From Eurosta solidaginis (Eukaryota; Arthropoda; Insecta; Diptera; Tephritidae), in assembly GCF_040869045.1 (NCBI RefSeq), contig NC_090319.1:227330490-227394489 (forward strand): a stretch of DNA of 64,000 nt, in the 5' to 3' direction. The notes below the pieces were generated by a model. That model searched no databases. It was not told the origin of the DNA and worked only from the letters and a program-made list of their open reading frames with translations. Each line of letters opens with the position of its first letter. Within the stretch, counting starts at the first letter, position 1. The position numbers and the translations under genes were made by a program. Shown in pieces: positions 42,194-53,265 of the stretch.

Positions 42194-43169
42194 CATGAAG
42201 GGACATGTCGCATACAGGACATTACGTATGTCGGGGTTGATTCTGGACAAGTAAGTCTTTAACCTGTTACAGTATCCAGAACGAAGTTGGGCCAGGGTGA
42301 CTCGCGTCTCCCTTGGTAGTGTGCTTTCTTTCTCTGCAAGCGTAGGATATTGCATATCAATAACAGAATTCACTGGGCGCGTCCTGGCAAAAGTGTTTAC
42401 CGATTCTGTGTGATTTGGCTCAGGGCCTGCTTATGCTTGTCTGGATCAAACGGCTGTGTTAGCAGGTGCAGGATCTCGTCACAGTGCTTATGGAGATGTT
42501 CCCTTAACCCCCGTGGAGGCGGAGCTAGATCAAGCAGTTGTTTGCTAGGATGTCCTGGTTTGTGACAATTTAGCAAAAACTGCCTGCTCAGCATTTCGTT
42601 GTGCTCTTTAATGTTGAGCTCTTTGGCCTTACTATGTAGGTGGTGTTCGGGGTCATAAGGAGACATCCGGTGGCAGTTCTGATAGCAGCATTGCACAAGG
42701 CGACCAAACTGATGACGCGTAGCTCATGAGGCCAGCCAATTGCTTTATACGTGGCTAGCAACTTTTCTTTATCTTTTCCTCAGGTGCTGCCGACAAGTGA
42801 CTTGAGGATTTTGTTGTGGCTTTGTACTTTAGATACATATTGGTATGCGCCTTGAAGGTCAGAGTATTATCGAACGTTGCCCCTAAGATCTTTGGGTTAC
42901 TGACAGTCGGTAGTGTGACACCATCGACGTGAACGTCCAGTATTTGCGACATCTGTTCTTTCCACGTCGTAAACAGGGTGCCCGTGGATTTTGTCGGTGA
43001 TAATTCCAGGTTGCGCGAGATGAATAAATTAGAAAGATCGGGGAGATAGCTGTTTCTTTTAGAAACTAATTCATCAATTGAAGGGCCAGGTCCCGTTGCC
43101 ATAATCGTGCAGTCGTCGGCACAGGAAATGATTTTAACTGATTCTGGTGGGGAAGGGTGTTTTGATATT
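42194..43169 (-). pseudogene. LINE-alpha RT thumb and C-terminal region
   Basis: Minus-strand motifs in order are MATGPGPSIDEL, SRNLELSPTKSTGTLFTTW and VDGVTLPTVSNPKILGATF (43102-42860), then PEHHLHSKAKELNIKEHNEM, FLLNCHKPGHPSKQLL and PPRGLREHLHKH (42690-42480), then RVTLAQLRSGYCNRLKTYLSRINPDI (42300-42220). These are the thumb and C-terminal domain of a Jockey-superfamily LINE. The sequence continues in frame at 27465 beyond BEL2. The RT catalytic core is missing upstream, because an errantivirus LTR starts at 43170. Several frame breaks are present. Confidence 0.85.
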
Positions 43170-43417
43170 GTTTCGTTTAAATTGATTTATTGAAAAGTTG
43201 ACTTTAAACTAACATCAAATGCAAATGTCTGCTTATTTATATTAATTCTGCGTGTGGATTTAAGTGCGCTCCGGTCACACGCTTTAATTGCAACCTAAGA
43301 CCAAATTAAAGTAACACGTTTGGTGAAGAATGCAGCCGAAATTAGAGATGACTTTTGTTTGTTGCATTGTATTCCTGCCAAACTGTGGAGATTAAAAACT
43401 TCACGTCGGCGTCAACA
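43170..43417 (-). repeat. Errantivirus-type (gypsy/ZAM-like) 3' LTR
   Basis: The minus-strand sequence starts tgttgacgccgacg right after a purine run (43418-43430), contains aataaat near its end and finishes ...gaaaca at 43170. The flank atat (43166-43169) is the kind of 4 bp AT target used by errantiviruses. The second LTR is not in the window. Confidence 0.65.
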
Positions 43418-43432
43418 TCGTTCCCCCGATGA

Positions 43433-43950
43433 GCGCAGCTCGATTACCGAGACCGGTTCTGGATTAAATGTTTATCCATAACATCTTTAGAGTGCCGTGG
43501 CATTGGTGTGAGTCTTTCGGCCATAACGGGTGGAGTTATTACCGTAGAACTAGGTACAGGTTGCTTCTATTTCTCTTTGCATCTTCCTATAATCACTGAT
43601 AATACGAGTAGGTATACAGCTAATATCAATGATGTGATGAGCATTATGTGCCTAAAGTTTGTTTGGCAGCTCCAACAAACGATGATTGGCCAACGCGGAT
43701 TGTAGTGTCGTTAGATTTTGTGTCTGCGCTGTATATTTCACGTCATTCAACTTATGAAGAAGAGGGTTTAGTTGTTCTTCAGAAGTCACCTTGGAGATTT
43801 CACCAAGTCTGATGTAGGATGAACTCAGACTACTGGATATTAACTCATGTGCTTGAATTGATACAAACCGATGTTTAAAAATGCAGCCTGATTTAAGTCA
43901 TAGCAGTCCAGTAGTGGAATTCACTAACTTTTTTAACCACATTTGCCATC
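43433..43950 (-). pseudogene. Errantivirus env remnant, C-terminal part
   Basis: On the minus strand the region upstream of the LTR encodes, in two frames, a helical stretch ending in ...SIQAHELI and SEEQLNPLLHKL (about 43880-43750). Next come a hydrophobic segment of about 20 residues that fits a membrane anchor (about 43590-43650) and a short polar tail. This is the order expected at the end of an insect errantivirus envelope protein. Stops and a shift near 43660 break it. Only the last third is left; gag and pol are absent. It is an old, inert fragment. Confidence 0.55.
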
Positions 43951-44004
43951 GCTTTATTTGCGAATCGTTAACTATAACGATTTCGTTATTCAGTAAATAT
44001 TTTG

Positions 44005-44033
44005 TATCGATATTTGTTTATCGACGATCAGCT
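44005..44033. promoter_or_regulatory. DRE and E-box words, possible housekeeping promoter
   Basis: The exact octamer tatcgata (44005-44012) is the DREF-binding element. It is followed by tatcgacgatc and cagctg (44028-44033). These are frequent in core promoters of Drosophila housekeeping genes. No host exon is recognised next to it, so this stays a weak call. The surrounding 43951-44158 has no other feature I can name. Confidence 0.3.
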
Positions 44034-44158
44034 GTGTTGTTTAATAAACGGCAAGTAAATTGGCTGCGCTAAAAATCACGAAATTAATATTTCTGACAAT
44101 TTTAGTTAAAAAAGAAAATCGGAACTTTTATTAAATACACTGGTTTACAGCCAAAATT

Positions 44159-45126
44159 CACCAGAGACGCCATTATGAAATTCCTATGTAAAATCACCCC
44201 CTGATTTCGAAAATCAATGTTATTTTTAATTCTATGGTAACTTTTTTGAGATATTTACGAATAACGGGTTTTTCCAAAAAAAAAAAATTGGGTCCACTTA
44301 ATCATATATATCTCAAGAACGAATTGAGCAATTCCAAAACGGTTTGAAGCTTTTAAAAGGTGATAATCTGTGCATACAACACTTTTTGCTAGGCCCTGTA
44401 TATTCAAAGATAACGAACAAGCATTACAGATTTTTTCCATTTTTTTTTTTAATTATAAAAAAATGTGTACTTTGCGAGGAAGGATCTCGAAAACTTTTTA
44501 TTTTTTTGCAGATTTGTTTTTTTCTATCTAAGCTCTATTTTATTATAAAGAAAAAAAGCTTTCATTCAATAAAATCGATGGACTAATACAACATTTATAA
44601 GCATTCATGTAAATATCCCATTTAATACTTAAGTACCCTACTCGTAGATATGTGTTAATATTCGCTAACTGCAGGGCCTAGCAAAAAGTGTTGTATGCAC
44701 ATTTTATAGCAAATTGTATTGCCTTTTAAAAGCTTCAAACCGTTTTGGAATTACTCAATTCGTTCTTGAGATATATATGATTTAGTGAACCCAATTTTTT
44801 TTTGGAAAAAACCGTTATTCGTAAATATCTCAAAAACGTTATCATAGAATTAAAAATAACATTGATTTTCGAAATCAGGGGGTGATTTTACATAGGAATT
44901 TCATAATGGCGTTGTGCACTTCTATTGCCTTTTAAAAGCTTCAAACCGTTTTGGAATTACTCAATTCGTTCTTGAGCTATATATGATTAAGTGAACCCAA
45001 TTTTTTTTTGGAAAAAACCGTTATTCGTAAATATCTCAAAAACGTTATCATAGAATTAAAAATAACATTGATTTTCGAAATCAGGGGGTGATTTTACATA
45101 GGAATTTCATAATGGCGTCTCTGGTG
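44159..45126. repeat. Fold-back element with long inverted arms
   Basis: The left arm (44159-44398, starting caccagagacgccattatg) is the reverse complement of the right side, which ends cataatggcgtctctggtg at 45126. The right side contains the arm sequence twice in tandem (about 44715-44913 and 44926-45118, ~205 bp units). Between the arms is ~265 bp of AT-rich DNA without an ORF. Non-autonomous fold-back or MITE-like DNA is the likely nature. I cannot name the family and see no certain target duplication. Confidence 0.7.
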
Positions 45127-46084
45127 CAGAAAAAAAAATGGAATTTGTGATCCAGTGATACTTTCAAACACGAAAAGCTGCTTTATTTATAAGCCAAATG
45201 GCATTTGAGTACATGGAGTAAAGTTTCTAATGACTCAAATAGAGCGGCGAGCTGCGAGAGAAATTTTTTCTTTTTTTTGTAATCTATTGTTGGCATGCCC
45301 TTTGTGCTTTTCGCATTTTTTATGTTTATTGAGCTGTGCTGCCACCTTTCAACTATTAAAACGAAATTTAACTGCCCTGCAAAAATTTTTGGATTACGTG
45401 TTCCATTTTCTTCATGTTGGAGTACTCTAAACAATACTCCTTTGCAATGCGTTTGCGGACCACCATCAGCCGATCATTGCTCGTTTTTTAACGAACGTGA
45501 TCACGACACGATGACGATCGAACAGAGTTGCCAAAAGTAAAATATTACATACAAATAACTGATTATAAAATTTTACTATGGCAACTCTGACAAAATGCAA
45601 CCGCGCACTGGTTTTATGTATACATACTATAGTATAGAGAAATATTAGTTTCTTTATTCACACAAATGCTAAATAACATAAGAATATTCGTAGTAAAAAA
45701 TATAAAAGTTGTATTGCCCCTTTTCATTTACTTTCATTTTAAATTAAATTCACTCCGATAATTCTTTCCGACAAAATTCCTCTTTAGTAATTTGGCATAT
45801 GATCCTCTGTGGGTGCTCCATGGAATACTACAATGAAAGTACTTTGGAAAGCACTCTAACGTATGTACTCTATGGAATACTCACAAACAAAGCGAGAGTG
45901 GGATCACCTACTCCTCTCCTAGGACATCGCAATGTTAATTGGAGCACATTTTTTGTATGAATACAGATTAGATTTGGAGCAGTCCTATACTCCCAAAGGA
46001 GTATTCCTTACATTATTTATAGAGTACTCGCGTTTTTTGAAGGGTAGTCATGCGCTCACGATTTATATATCTGGCGAACTGTGA
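45127..46084. other. Unassigned region with short inverted repeats
   Basis: There is no ORF I can support. Two inverted pairs stand out. One is gagttgccaaaagtaaaat at about 45526 against attttactatggcaactc at 45571, a near-perfect 20 bp hairpin. The other is gagtactctaaacaatactcc at about 45420 against caaaggagtatt..agagtactc at about 45996-46030, possibly the ends of a ~610 bp MITE. Words such as ggagtac and atggaatac recur between them. Confidence 0.4.
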
Positions 46085-47120
46085 CAGCTTCCTACCATAT
46101 TAGTGGGGGCGTCCCCGTTTATCGTGCAGAACCGTCGTCTCTTCTTTTTGGTCCGACAACATCTCGCCCCTGCTGTCCGCCTGTAGGTTAGAATGCCATA
46201 GATCGTGGTGGGCATTGAACTCGCCTAATATAATGCGATTATCGCCAATGAGTAGTGCTCTGTTATCAGGGCAGTATGACAGGAGATGTAGATGTTTATT
46301 ATTTCTAGATTTAGATCGCCTGGCCGGACAGATATGCCTTGACGTTCCAGGACACTGTCCCTGCGGCCGATGTCGGGATCATATATATTATATTGCACTG
46401 AGTGGTGGGTAATAAACGCGAGGCCGCCTCCATTTCCGCTTTTGCGATCTTTTCTGTGGATGTTATACCCAGAGCAAGTCTGCAAAGCAGATCTTGCCGT
46501 GAGTTTGGTCTCTTGGATCGCTGCAATACGGATGTTATGCTGCTTCATAAAATCAACTATATCCGTGATCATCCCAGTTAACCCATTACAGTTTAACTGC
46601 AATATACTGAAGTGCAATGGGGGAGACGTCGTCACTCCTAGGGGTTGTTGGGTTTGCGACCTGGCAGCATGGCGCGAAGAAACCCCTCGGAGGGTAGCCG
46701 TCGCTGAGACCAGAATATCTAGGAAAGTGGCACAGTCCAAGGCAGGAGATGTCGCAAACATATATATTACGTGCTGGCAAACGGTGCAAAAGGTGGTAGG
46801 CACTTACGAGTCTGTGCGGGCACTTATTGTGGCTTGATGATCAGCGGGGCTGCTAGAGGGTAGTGGGGGCGCTAAGGCGCAGACTACGGAACGCTCTTGG
46901 GCGTGAACAGCAGGGATTCACGAAAGATTTGAAAGAGCTACGAGGACGTCGGGTTTTGGGGTGTTCCCAGAACATCCGTCCGGTCAAACCATCCCTTACA
47001 CGTGACACACTGACCTAAGCGTATTAAAAAGATTATTTTTCGGCAAACGCAGCAAAACAATTTCTCTGTATCGGGATCAGGTACAGGTTTTTTGGATGTG
47101 CTGAACAATATTTTCACCAT
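46085..47120 (-). pseudogene. LINE-alpha zinc finger and endonuclease, minus copy
   Basis: 47120-46938 encodes a cysteine-rich start (FCCVCRKIIF, QCVTCKGWF). 46803-46225 carries FCTVCQHVIYMF, then the AP endonuclease: ILQLNCNGLTGMI, IRIAAIQETKLTARSALQ, RKSGNGGGLAFITHH, LEIINIYI. Further remnants (ILGEFNAHHDLWHSN, DSRGEML) lie at 46090-46240 in another frame. The RT that should follow is absent. The copy could be the upstream part of the same LINE that ends at 42194-43169, with the middle lost. The endonuclease catalytic glutamate (IQETK) and the DFN-type asparagine are visible. Confidence 0.8.
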
Positions 47121-47435
47121 ACAAAAAATGAGAAAAAAGAATTATGTTTGGTTCATCGCGATTCAATTTATGTTTGTAACAGGGCCACAATATTTGAATA
47201 CCAATTAACACCTTTAGCTTTCAAATAAAATTTAAAACATATTCCGACTTTTATGGTAGTAAATATAACTTCATTTTTTAATACAAATTTAATAGATTTA
47301 TTGTGTTATGTTTGAAGTGAACTTCCCAATTATTTATTTTTTATAATACGCAAACTCTATTTTCGATACAACTTCTGGCTAGTTCCTGTTGAATACATCC
47401 TTCCACTTGTAGGTAATTTTTACTGCTACCGTGTT

Positions 47436-48446
47436 CTAATTCTGATTGCTGGTCTTTATTTGCCCATTTACAATTGGTAAAAAGTATGGATGCGCCATTG
47501 CTTCGCGAGCAGTCAACCGCTCAACGTGATCATAGCGTAAGAGCTTGTCAAGAAAATCAAGAGCTTCTGGAGAAACAAGATGTTGGTTATCAGAGTGAAC
47601 GAACCTTTCCCACCGTTTGCGCGAGTGCCGTTGTAATATGTCGTGGAATCGAGGATCTAATTCAATATTGTATTTATCTAGGTAAGCATATAATTCTTCA
47701 GTGCCCAGCACTTTTGCTATACGCACCAATTGATCATAATTATCATGTCCATGAAAGAATGGCTCTTTTCGAAATATCATAGAGGCTAACATGCAGCCTA
47801 AAGACCACATATCCAGGGAATAATCGTACATCTGGTAATCGACAAGCAGCTCCGGCCCTTTGAAATAACGAGATGCCACACGAACATTGTACTCTTGACC
47901 TGGGTGATAAAACTCTGCCAATCCCCAATCAATCAAGCGTAATTTGCGATTTTCGTGATCTATCATAACATTATGTGGCTTTACATCTCTGTGCATGATA
48001 CCCATACTGTGGCAATAATCCAGAGCCTTTAACAACTCAAACAAATAGTAACGAATCTCATAATCCGTCAAGGTTTGATATAATTGCTTAAAGTCGGTGT
48101 TATTGACATGTTCGAAAATCAATGCTGGAGTACGTGAAACAGGATCTTTTACTACCGCCAAAAGCGTAATAATGTTGGTACCACCTCGTAAGTTTTCCAA
48201 AATTTTTATTTCACGCTTAATTTTCTTCTTTTTAACAGGCTTAAGTATCTTAACAACACATTTTTCCGTGGTCGTAATGTTTATAGCTTCAAATACTTCT
48301 GAATATTTTCCACGGCCTAACTTTCTAACAAGCTGGTAGTCATCTTGATTCGCCCAATCAACTACGTAATTCTCGTAATCCCAATACTCATCTGGTTTGT
48401 GTGCGTTAACATCTGTGTACACACGAGCAGCACTTGGTAGAGTCAT
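47436..48446 (-). CDS. CkIIalpha: Casein kinase II catalytic subunit alpha
   Basis: 336 codons are uninterrupted, the same length as the Drosophila protein as I recall it. CK2 alpha is a constitutively active Ser/Thr kinase with acidic target sites that pairs with the beta subunit in nucleus and cytoplasm. The protein starts [14 protein letters not shown]. The glycine loop GRGKYSEV lies at residues 44-51, the ATP lysine at 66 (CVVKILK) and the lysine cluster VKKKK at 71-75. The catalytic loop HRDVKPHN is at 152-159 and the metal motif DWG at 173-175 (tryptophan where most kinases have phenylalanine, a CK2 hallmark). [17 protein letters not shown] and [11 protein letters not shown] follow. No stop, shift or odd residue is seen. 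The coding part has no intron here. It is the only host gene recognised, and it is surrounded by transposons. Confidence 0.97.
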   Translation of the reverse strand: MTLPSAARVYTDVNAHKPDEYWDYENYVVDWANQDDYQLVRKLGRGKYSEVFEAINITTTEKCVVKILKPVKKKKIKREIKILENLRGGTNIITLLAVVKDPVSRTPALIFEHVNNTDFKQLYQTLTDYEIRYYLFELLKALDYCHSMGIMHRDVKPHNVMIDHENRKLRLIDWGLAEFYHPGQEYNVRVASRYFKGPELLVDYQMYDYSLDMWSLGCMLASMIFRKEPFFHGHDNYDQLVRIAKVLGTEELYAYLDKYNIELDPRFHDILQRHSRKRWERFVHSDNQHLVSPEALDFLDKLLRYDHVERLTAREAMAHPYFLPIVNGQIKTSNQN

Positions 48447-48562
48447 TTTGCCAACAAAGGTAAATCTTTTTTGGAACGAGTTTACAATTGGAGTTGCCTT
48501 ATTTGTTGGATATATTTTGAATCCTCTCCAGAATTTGCAAATTTTTTTTGATATAAAGTTCT
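48447..48562 (-). promoter_or_regulatory. CkIIalpha: CkIIalpha 5' UTR segment with candidate splice acceptor
   Basis: Upstream of the start codon the minus strand has aatattttcag followed by non-coding sequence to the ATG. The acceptor lies at about 48562/48563. If used, the gene has an upstream intron and non-coding first exon further right, possibly beyond the LINE at 48960-53165. The acceptor is a plausible match only. Confidence 0.45.
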
Positions 48563-48959
48563 GAAAATATTTAAATAATATATTAATTAGTCATCGGTTA
48601 AGCTCCTAGAGGGATTATAAAAGGTAGAGGATATTTTCGATACAGCGACTGCCCTTATAGCCCGGGTTGTATTATGCACACATAGGCAGGTGGCATTTAA
48701 CACTGTTTTAAGTAAACATTTCAGCGATTATTCAAAGTTTACCGACAGTGAAGTTTCATTTCAGTTAGCACCATAAAAAAATCATATCATCATTTGGCTG
48801 AATAGGACGTGTTTTTGTGAGCTCCAGTATAATTTTTGTTTACCTCGGTAAAATATTGAAATTTTCCAAAGCTTTTGTGTTGCTGTTGTTCGTGTGAACT
48901 ATTTTTGTGTTAATTCTTTGTCCTGAGTTGAAAAGAGCTCCTGATAATAGATATTAGTC
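48563..48959. other. Unassigned region between CkIIalpha and LINE-beta
   Basis: About 400 bp with no ORF and no repeat I recognise. It could hold intron or promoter of CkIIalpha (minus) or the 5' UTR of the LINE (plus). Confidence 0.5.
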
Positions 48960-49052
48960 AGCAAAAATACTAATTAAAATCAGTGAGTTAAGAACAAGAA
49001 TAATAAAAGCAATAAACAATTAAATTTTAAACGAGCGAGTGTTTAGAACAAC

Positions 49053-49666
49053 AATGGCGAAAAGATACCCAGCAAGAGGAACGGTTTGCCCCAACAACCC
49101 CTCTCACACCATCATCAACTGTGTTGGCGAAGCAACTGGAGGTACAGAGACAATCAATTGTCAAAGAACTGACTGCAGAATTAAGGAAAACCGAAGAGCG
49201 TATAATGCAAAAATTTTGTGAGTTGGCTGGTGAAACGGCAAATTTGAAAATCCGCATTACTGCAGTCGAGAAGAGAGTTGGTGTAGATGAGAACGCGTGC
49301 TCTGATGTTCTCTTGGTGCGAAATGAGTTGATTGCGGCTCAGGGCCACATTAATGCCCTCGATGCCAGCGCAGTCGCCACTGACTTAATAATTACTGGCG
49401 TCCCACATGCAGCAAGTGAGTGTTTACCTGAGCTATTTTCGAAGATCTGCAGAGTAACTGATAGCAAAGCACCACCATTGCGCGATGCGTTCCGATTGCG
49501 AAACAGTGGTAATAATAATAAACAAAACAAGCCCAACATTTCCCTTCCCATTGTTATAAAGTTGTTGTCTTCACCTGACCGCAATCAGTTGCTAAAATCG
49601 GTTGCTGTATTTTGCAAGTCTAAAAAGAGATCACTGACGCCCTCTGACATTGATTTGCCTGGCTAG
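49053..49666 (+). pseudogene. LINE-beta ORF1 (coiled-coil protein)
   Basis: ATG 49053 starts MAKRYPARGTVCP. A shift before about 49110 leads into the long frame VLAKQLEVQRQSIVKELTAELRK. That frame continues as a predicted coiled coil (ETANLKIRITAVEKRV) and a second domain with ALDASAVATDLIITGVPHAA and PIVIKLLSSPDRNQLL to TAG 49666. ORF1 proteins of this LINE group bind RNA and multimerise. Remnants of a further part (EVMTRASELRRQKS) follow in another frame to about 49755. Confidence 0.7.
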
Positions 49667-50169
49667 TGGACGGTAAATATTCATGAAAGTTTGCCTAGGA
49701 GATTGCGGGAGGTGATGACGCGTGCATCTGAGCTTAGGCGGCAAAAAAGTTAGCGTCGGCGTTTTCCAATCGAGGCAGAGTATTTGTTCGGTTTAAAAGT
49801 GACGAAGAGCCCAAATTGGATGGCAGCATCGCCGAGGTGGATGCTGTTGTTGGTACTTGAGCGCACTTACAATATGAAACAAATAATTTTTAGAATGTTT
49901 ATGTATATGTATATGTTAAACTTAAGCTCTGCCTTTCAATTTCATCTATGCTGTGAACTTTTCTCTTTATGCTCAATTCTTTTAACTCGTCTATTTTTTC
50001 GTTCTTATTTTGTTTCTAGCTTTAATTTCAGTCATACTCATTTATTTTTTTTCTCTGCTCTTTTTCTCTTTGTGCTTTTTATTTTTTGCAGTCACATATA
50101 TTTGCATCATTGCTGCGGTTTTTATGTGTATCATACTTTTTGTAGTCGATCGTTCACCTTCTAATGGAC

Positions 50170-52954
50170 TTAGACCCCTGTAGGAAATCTGCCTTCAGCA
50201 TAAGTGATAGCAACAAGGCAATAATAGATATCTTGTGTAAGCAATCTGATGGACTTAATGTAGTACACTTCAACGCCCGCAGTTTAAATAATGATAAGCT
50301 GGACTACATATGTTAGGGATGTATTTTCTGATTCTAATGTTGATCTTATTTGTGTCACGGAAACCTGGTTCACTAGTGATATTCCTGACGTTTGTTACAG
50401 CATCCCTAACGTCTGATATGTGTCGACAGAAAAGGAAAGAGGGAGGGGGGGGGGGGGGGGGGGGAAGGAGTTGCTATCTTTTGTAAGTCCTACTTGAAAA
50501 TTAGTGTCTTGACAGAATCAAAAAATAGTGACACGGAGTTTATCATTGCCGAATATCGGACAACTTGAAAAAAGTTTTGGTATCTTGCGTGTACAACCCC
50601 CATAGGTGTAATTTGTTAGATTCATATTTTGAGGAGTTATCCCAGTTTTTAATTGATTTTGAGCGTTTTGTAATTTGTGGGGACTTTAACGTAAATCTTT
50701 TGTGTAATGGTGCTTACACTATGAAACTACTTGATCATGTCGCGGGCGCTGGTCTTACCGTTGTTAACAATATTGTACCAACAAGATATTCACATAACTC
50801 AACTCCGAGCCTGCTGGACATCATTATAACGTCAAGCCCTGACCACATTTTAAAATTTCAACAAATTAGCATCATCTCCGATCATGATCTTATTTTTTGC
50901 ACACTAGATGTTACGTTTAATTGTTCAGCTGACACCGTTACTTCTGTTTATCGTGATTTTAATTCTCTAAATGTAGATGAGTTGTTTGTTGATCTTTCAT
51001 ATGTCGATTGGGCCTCATGTTGGTTTCTTGCTACCGTGGATGAGAAACTTGATTTTTTAAATAACACCCTCTGCAATCTATTTGATGTCCACGTACCGTT
51101 ACGTGAAGTCCTATTTATAAAAAACTCTTGTCCTTGGTAAAATAACAAAGTCAGGTCTGCTATTAAACTACGCAATAAGCTGTACACGAAGTGGAAAAAG
51201 ACCAACACTGAAATTGCTTGGTCGCAGTATAAAATCGCTCGCAACCAGGCCACTTACATCACTAGGCAAGCAAAGCAAATATACTGTCGCCGAAAGTTAA
51301 ATCCGGCACTACCATCTAAAGATTTATGGCGCCACTTAAAGAATCTCAACATCCATGGTAAACAGACGATTGAGTGTCAGATTAATCCTAATACTCTTAA
51401 CGATTATTTTAGTAGTTCGGGTATTGTTCGGGACAGAGCTGAGTACCTAGAACACACATTTTCACCGGAGAGAGAATTTCAATTTAGCGCAGTAAGTGAA
51501 AAAGATGTTCTTGAATCCCTTATGAGAATCAAGTCCGATGCCATTGGGAAGGACGGGATATCCTTGAAGTTTGTGAAAATTGTACTGCCTTTCGTGCTAG
51601 GAACCCTTACACACATAATCAATCATTGCTTTACAACTTCGCGTTTCCCAGTGGAATGGAAAAGGCTGTGATTGTTCTTGTCGCCAAAAAAAATGCAGCC
51701 AAAACTACTTCTGATTACATGCTTTATTCCAGCATTCGCTAAAGTGTGTGAGTCCTTGATGGCAGCTCAAATTTCATCATACGTTCAAGAACATAATCTG
51801 CTCAATCCACTGCAGTCTGGTTTTCGTCCTAAGCACAGTTGTTCTACAGTATGTTGAAAATACTGGACGATATAAGAATTAATTTTGATAAAGGTGACCT
51901 AACTCTTCTTTGCCTCCTGGATTTTTCAAAGGCATTTGACTTAGTTAGTCATAGACTTCTTTGTGAAAAGCTCAAATATTTTTTTGGGTTTTCAGTTACA
52001 TCAGTTAGCCTTATGGCCAGCTACCTTGCCGAAAGGACTCAGAAATTTGTATGGAAAGGCTCTGCATCTAGATCATGTATTGTCTCTTCTGGTGTACCGT
52101 AAGGCTCTGTCCTTGGTCCTCTTCTGTTTACTCTTTTTATCAATGATGTGTTCGCTAGGTGTCAGTATATTAATGCACATGCTTATTCTGATGACATTCA
52201 ATTGTATTTATCTAGTCGTTTTGGTCTTGTTGATGATTTGTGTTACAAAATAAATAGCGACTTGTCTGCTATTGCGAAATGGGCTTGTGAAAACGGTCTG
52301 TGCTTGAATGCCAAAAAGTCATATGTTCTGCCTATAAGCAAGAGTGTTGTGCATACTGAAGATATTCCAAAACTGTTCGATGGTGAAAACGTGCTTTCGT
52401 TTACTAGCAAAATAAAAAATCTGGGCTTTGTGATTAACTCAAAACTAAACTGTGTCGACCATGTAAATAAAGTTGTGAGAAATGTTTATTCTGTTTTACG
52501 TAGATTAAGAATGTCTGCTTCGTTTACTCCCCTAGAGACTAGGAAAATACTAGCTATGCAGCTGAGCCTTTCACACACAACGTACTCAGAGCTCGTTTAC
52601 AGTCAACTTGACTCTGCTTCGTCCCATAAAATTGATGTTACTTTTAACAACGTCACACGTTATGTTTACGGCCTACAAAAATATGATCATATATCTCCAT
52701 GGAAGCGCAAAGTTCTCGGATGTAGTATTTTTGAGTATATAGCAGCGCGAAACTGTATATACATGTACAAACTCATGGAATTTCAAACACCAAAGATTAT
52801 TCCCAGATATTTCTATTTGTGCTCTTCGAGGCTATTCTTTATACATGCTGTAAGGCTCTGGAATTCTATCCCAAATTCTCTTAAGGGTGTGTTGTGTAGG
52901 AACAACTACAGAAAGGTGATTCATGACTACTCCAGTTCAGTGAGCTTAATGTGA
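50170..52954 (+). pseudogene. LINE-beta ORF2 (endonuclease and RT)
   Basis: Endonuclease: LNVVHFNARSLNNDKLDYI (50255-50310), VDLICVTETWF (~50340), a run of 20 G at 50445-50464 where the family has a short glycine motif, then YNPHRCNLLDSYFEEL, VICGDFNVNLL (~50675), SLLDIIIT and SDHDLI (~50880). RT: KSDAIGKDGISLKF (~51530), GFRPKHSC, LLDFSKAFDLVSHRLL (~51918), GVP and a stop where GSVLGPLLF begins (52100), and catalytic YSDDIQLYL (~52185), where serine replaces the usual alanine. The last frame runs to 52954 with RLWNSIPNSLKG. At least five stops or shifts are present. Confidence 0.8.
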
Positions 52955-53265
52955 CTGTGATAAGACTTTATGCCCTTCTTTGTATTTCCACCTTTCTTTG
53001 TTTTACCAACAAAACTTTCTATTCGTTAAATTTATAATTATTGTTATTATTGGTTATAAGAATTTAGGCTTAATTGCTAATTATTTTGCAATGTATAATC
53101 GTTGATGTGCTATAAAAGACTCTGTCTTACAGTCACAACCACTTTTTTTTTTTTAAATAAATTGAAATTGTAATTAATATAAACATAGAGGTGGTTCCAC
53201 TTTTTCTTCTTGGCTTTCATTTCCCCCATTTGACATGTTGTTTAACATTCCACTTTTAAAAAGCG

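Larger units (their letters stand above)
48960..53165 (+). mobile_element. LINE-beta, CR1/L2-like, degenerate
   Basis: The order is ORF1 (49053-49666), a T-rich spacer (49860-50160), then endonuclease and RT (50170-52954) and a ~200 bp 3' UTR ending in taaataaattgaaattgtaattaat-type AT sequence. The RT tail with RLWNSIPNSL is characteristic of the CR1/L2/Daphne group. Both ORFs carry shifts and stops. The 5' edge is uncertain. Confidence 0.8.

Noticed and set aside
43508..43705. Plus-strand 65-codon frame
   Set aside because: It is antisense to the errantivirus env remnant.
46370..46837. Plus-strand 155-codon frame
   Set aside because: It is a shadow of the LINE-alpha endonuclease on the minus strand.
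47474..47782. Plus-strand frame of 102 codons inside CkIIalpha
   Set aside because: It is a shadow of the highly constrained kinase ORF, with no motif of its own.
47436..48446. CkIIalpha as a processed retrocopy
   Set aside because: The ORF is perfectly preserved, there is no poly(A) tract or flanking duplication, and a candidate splice acceptor lies upstream. An intronless coding part alone is not enough.
49784..50164. 126-codon frame in the LINE-beta spacer
   Set aside because: T-rich low-complexity DNA between ORF1 and ORF2. The hydrophobic composition follows from base composition.
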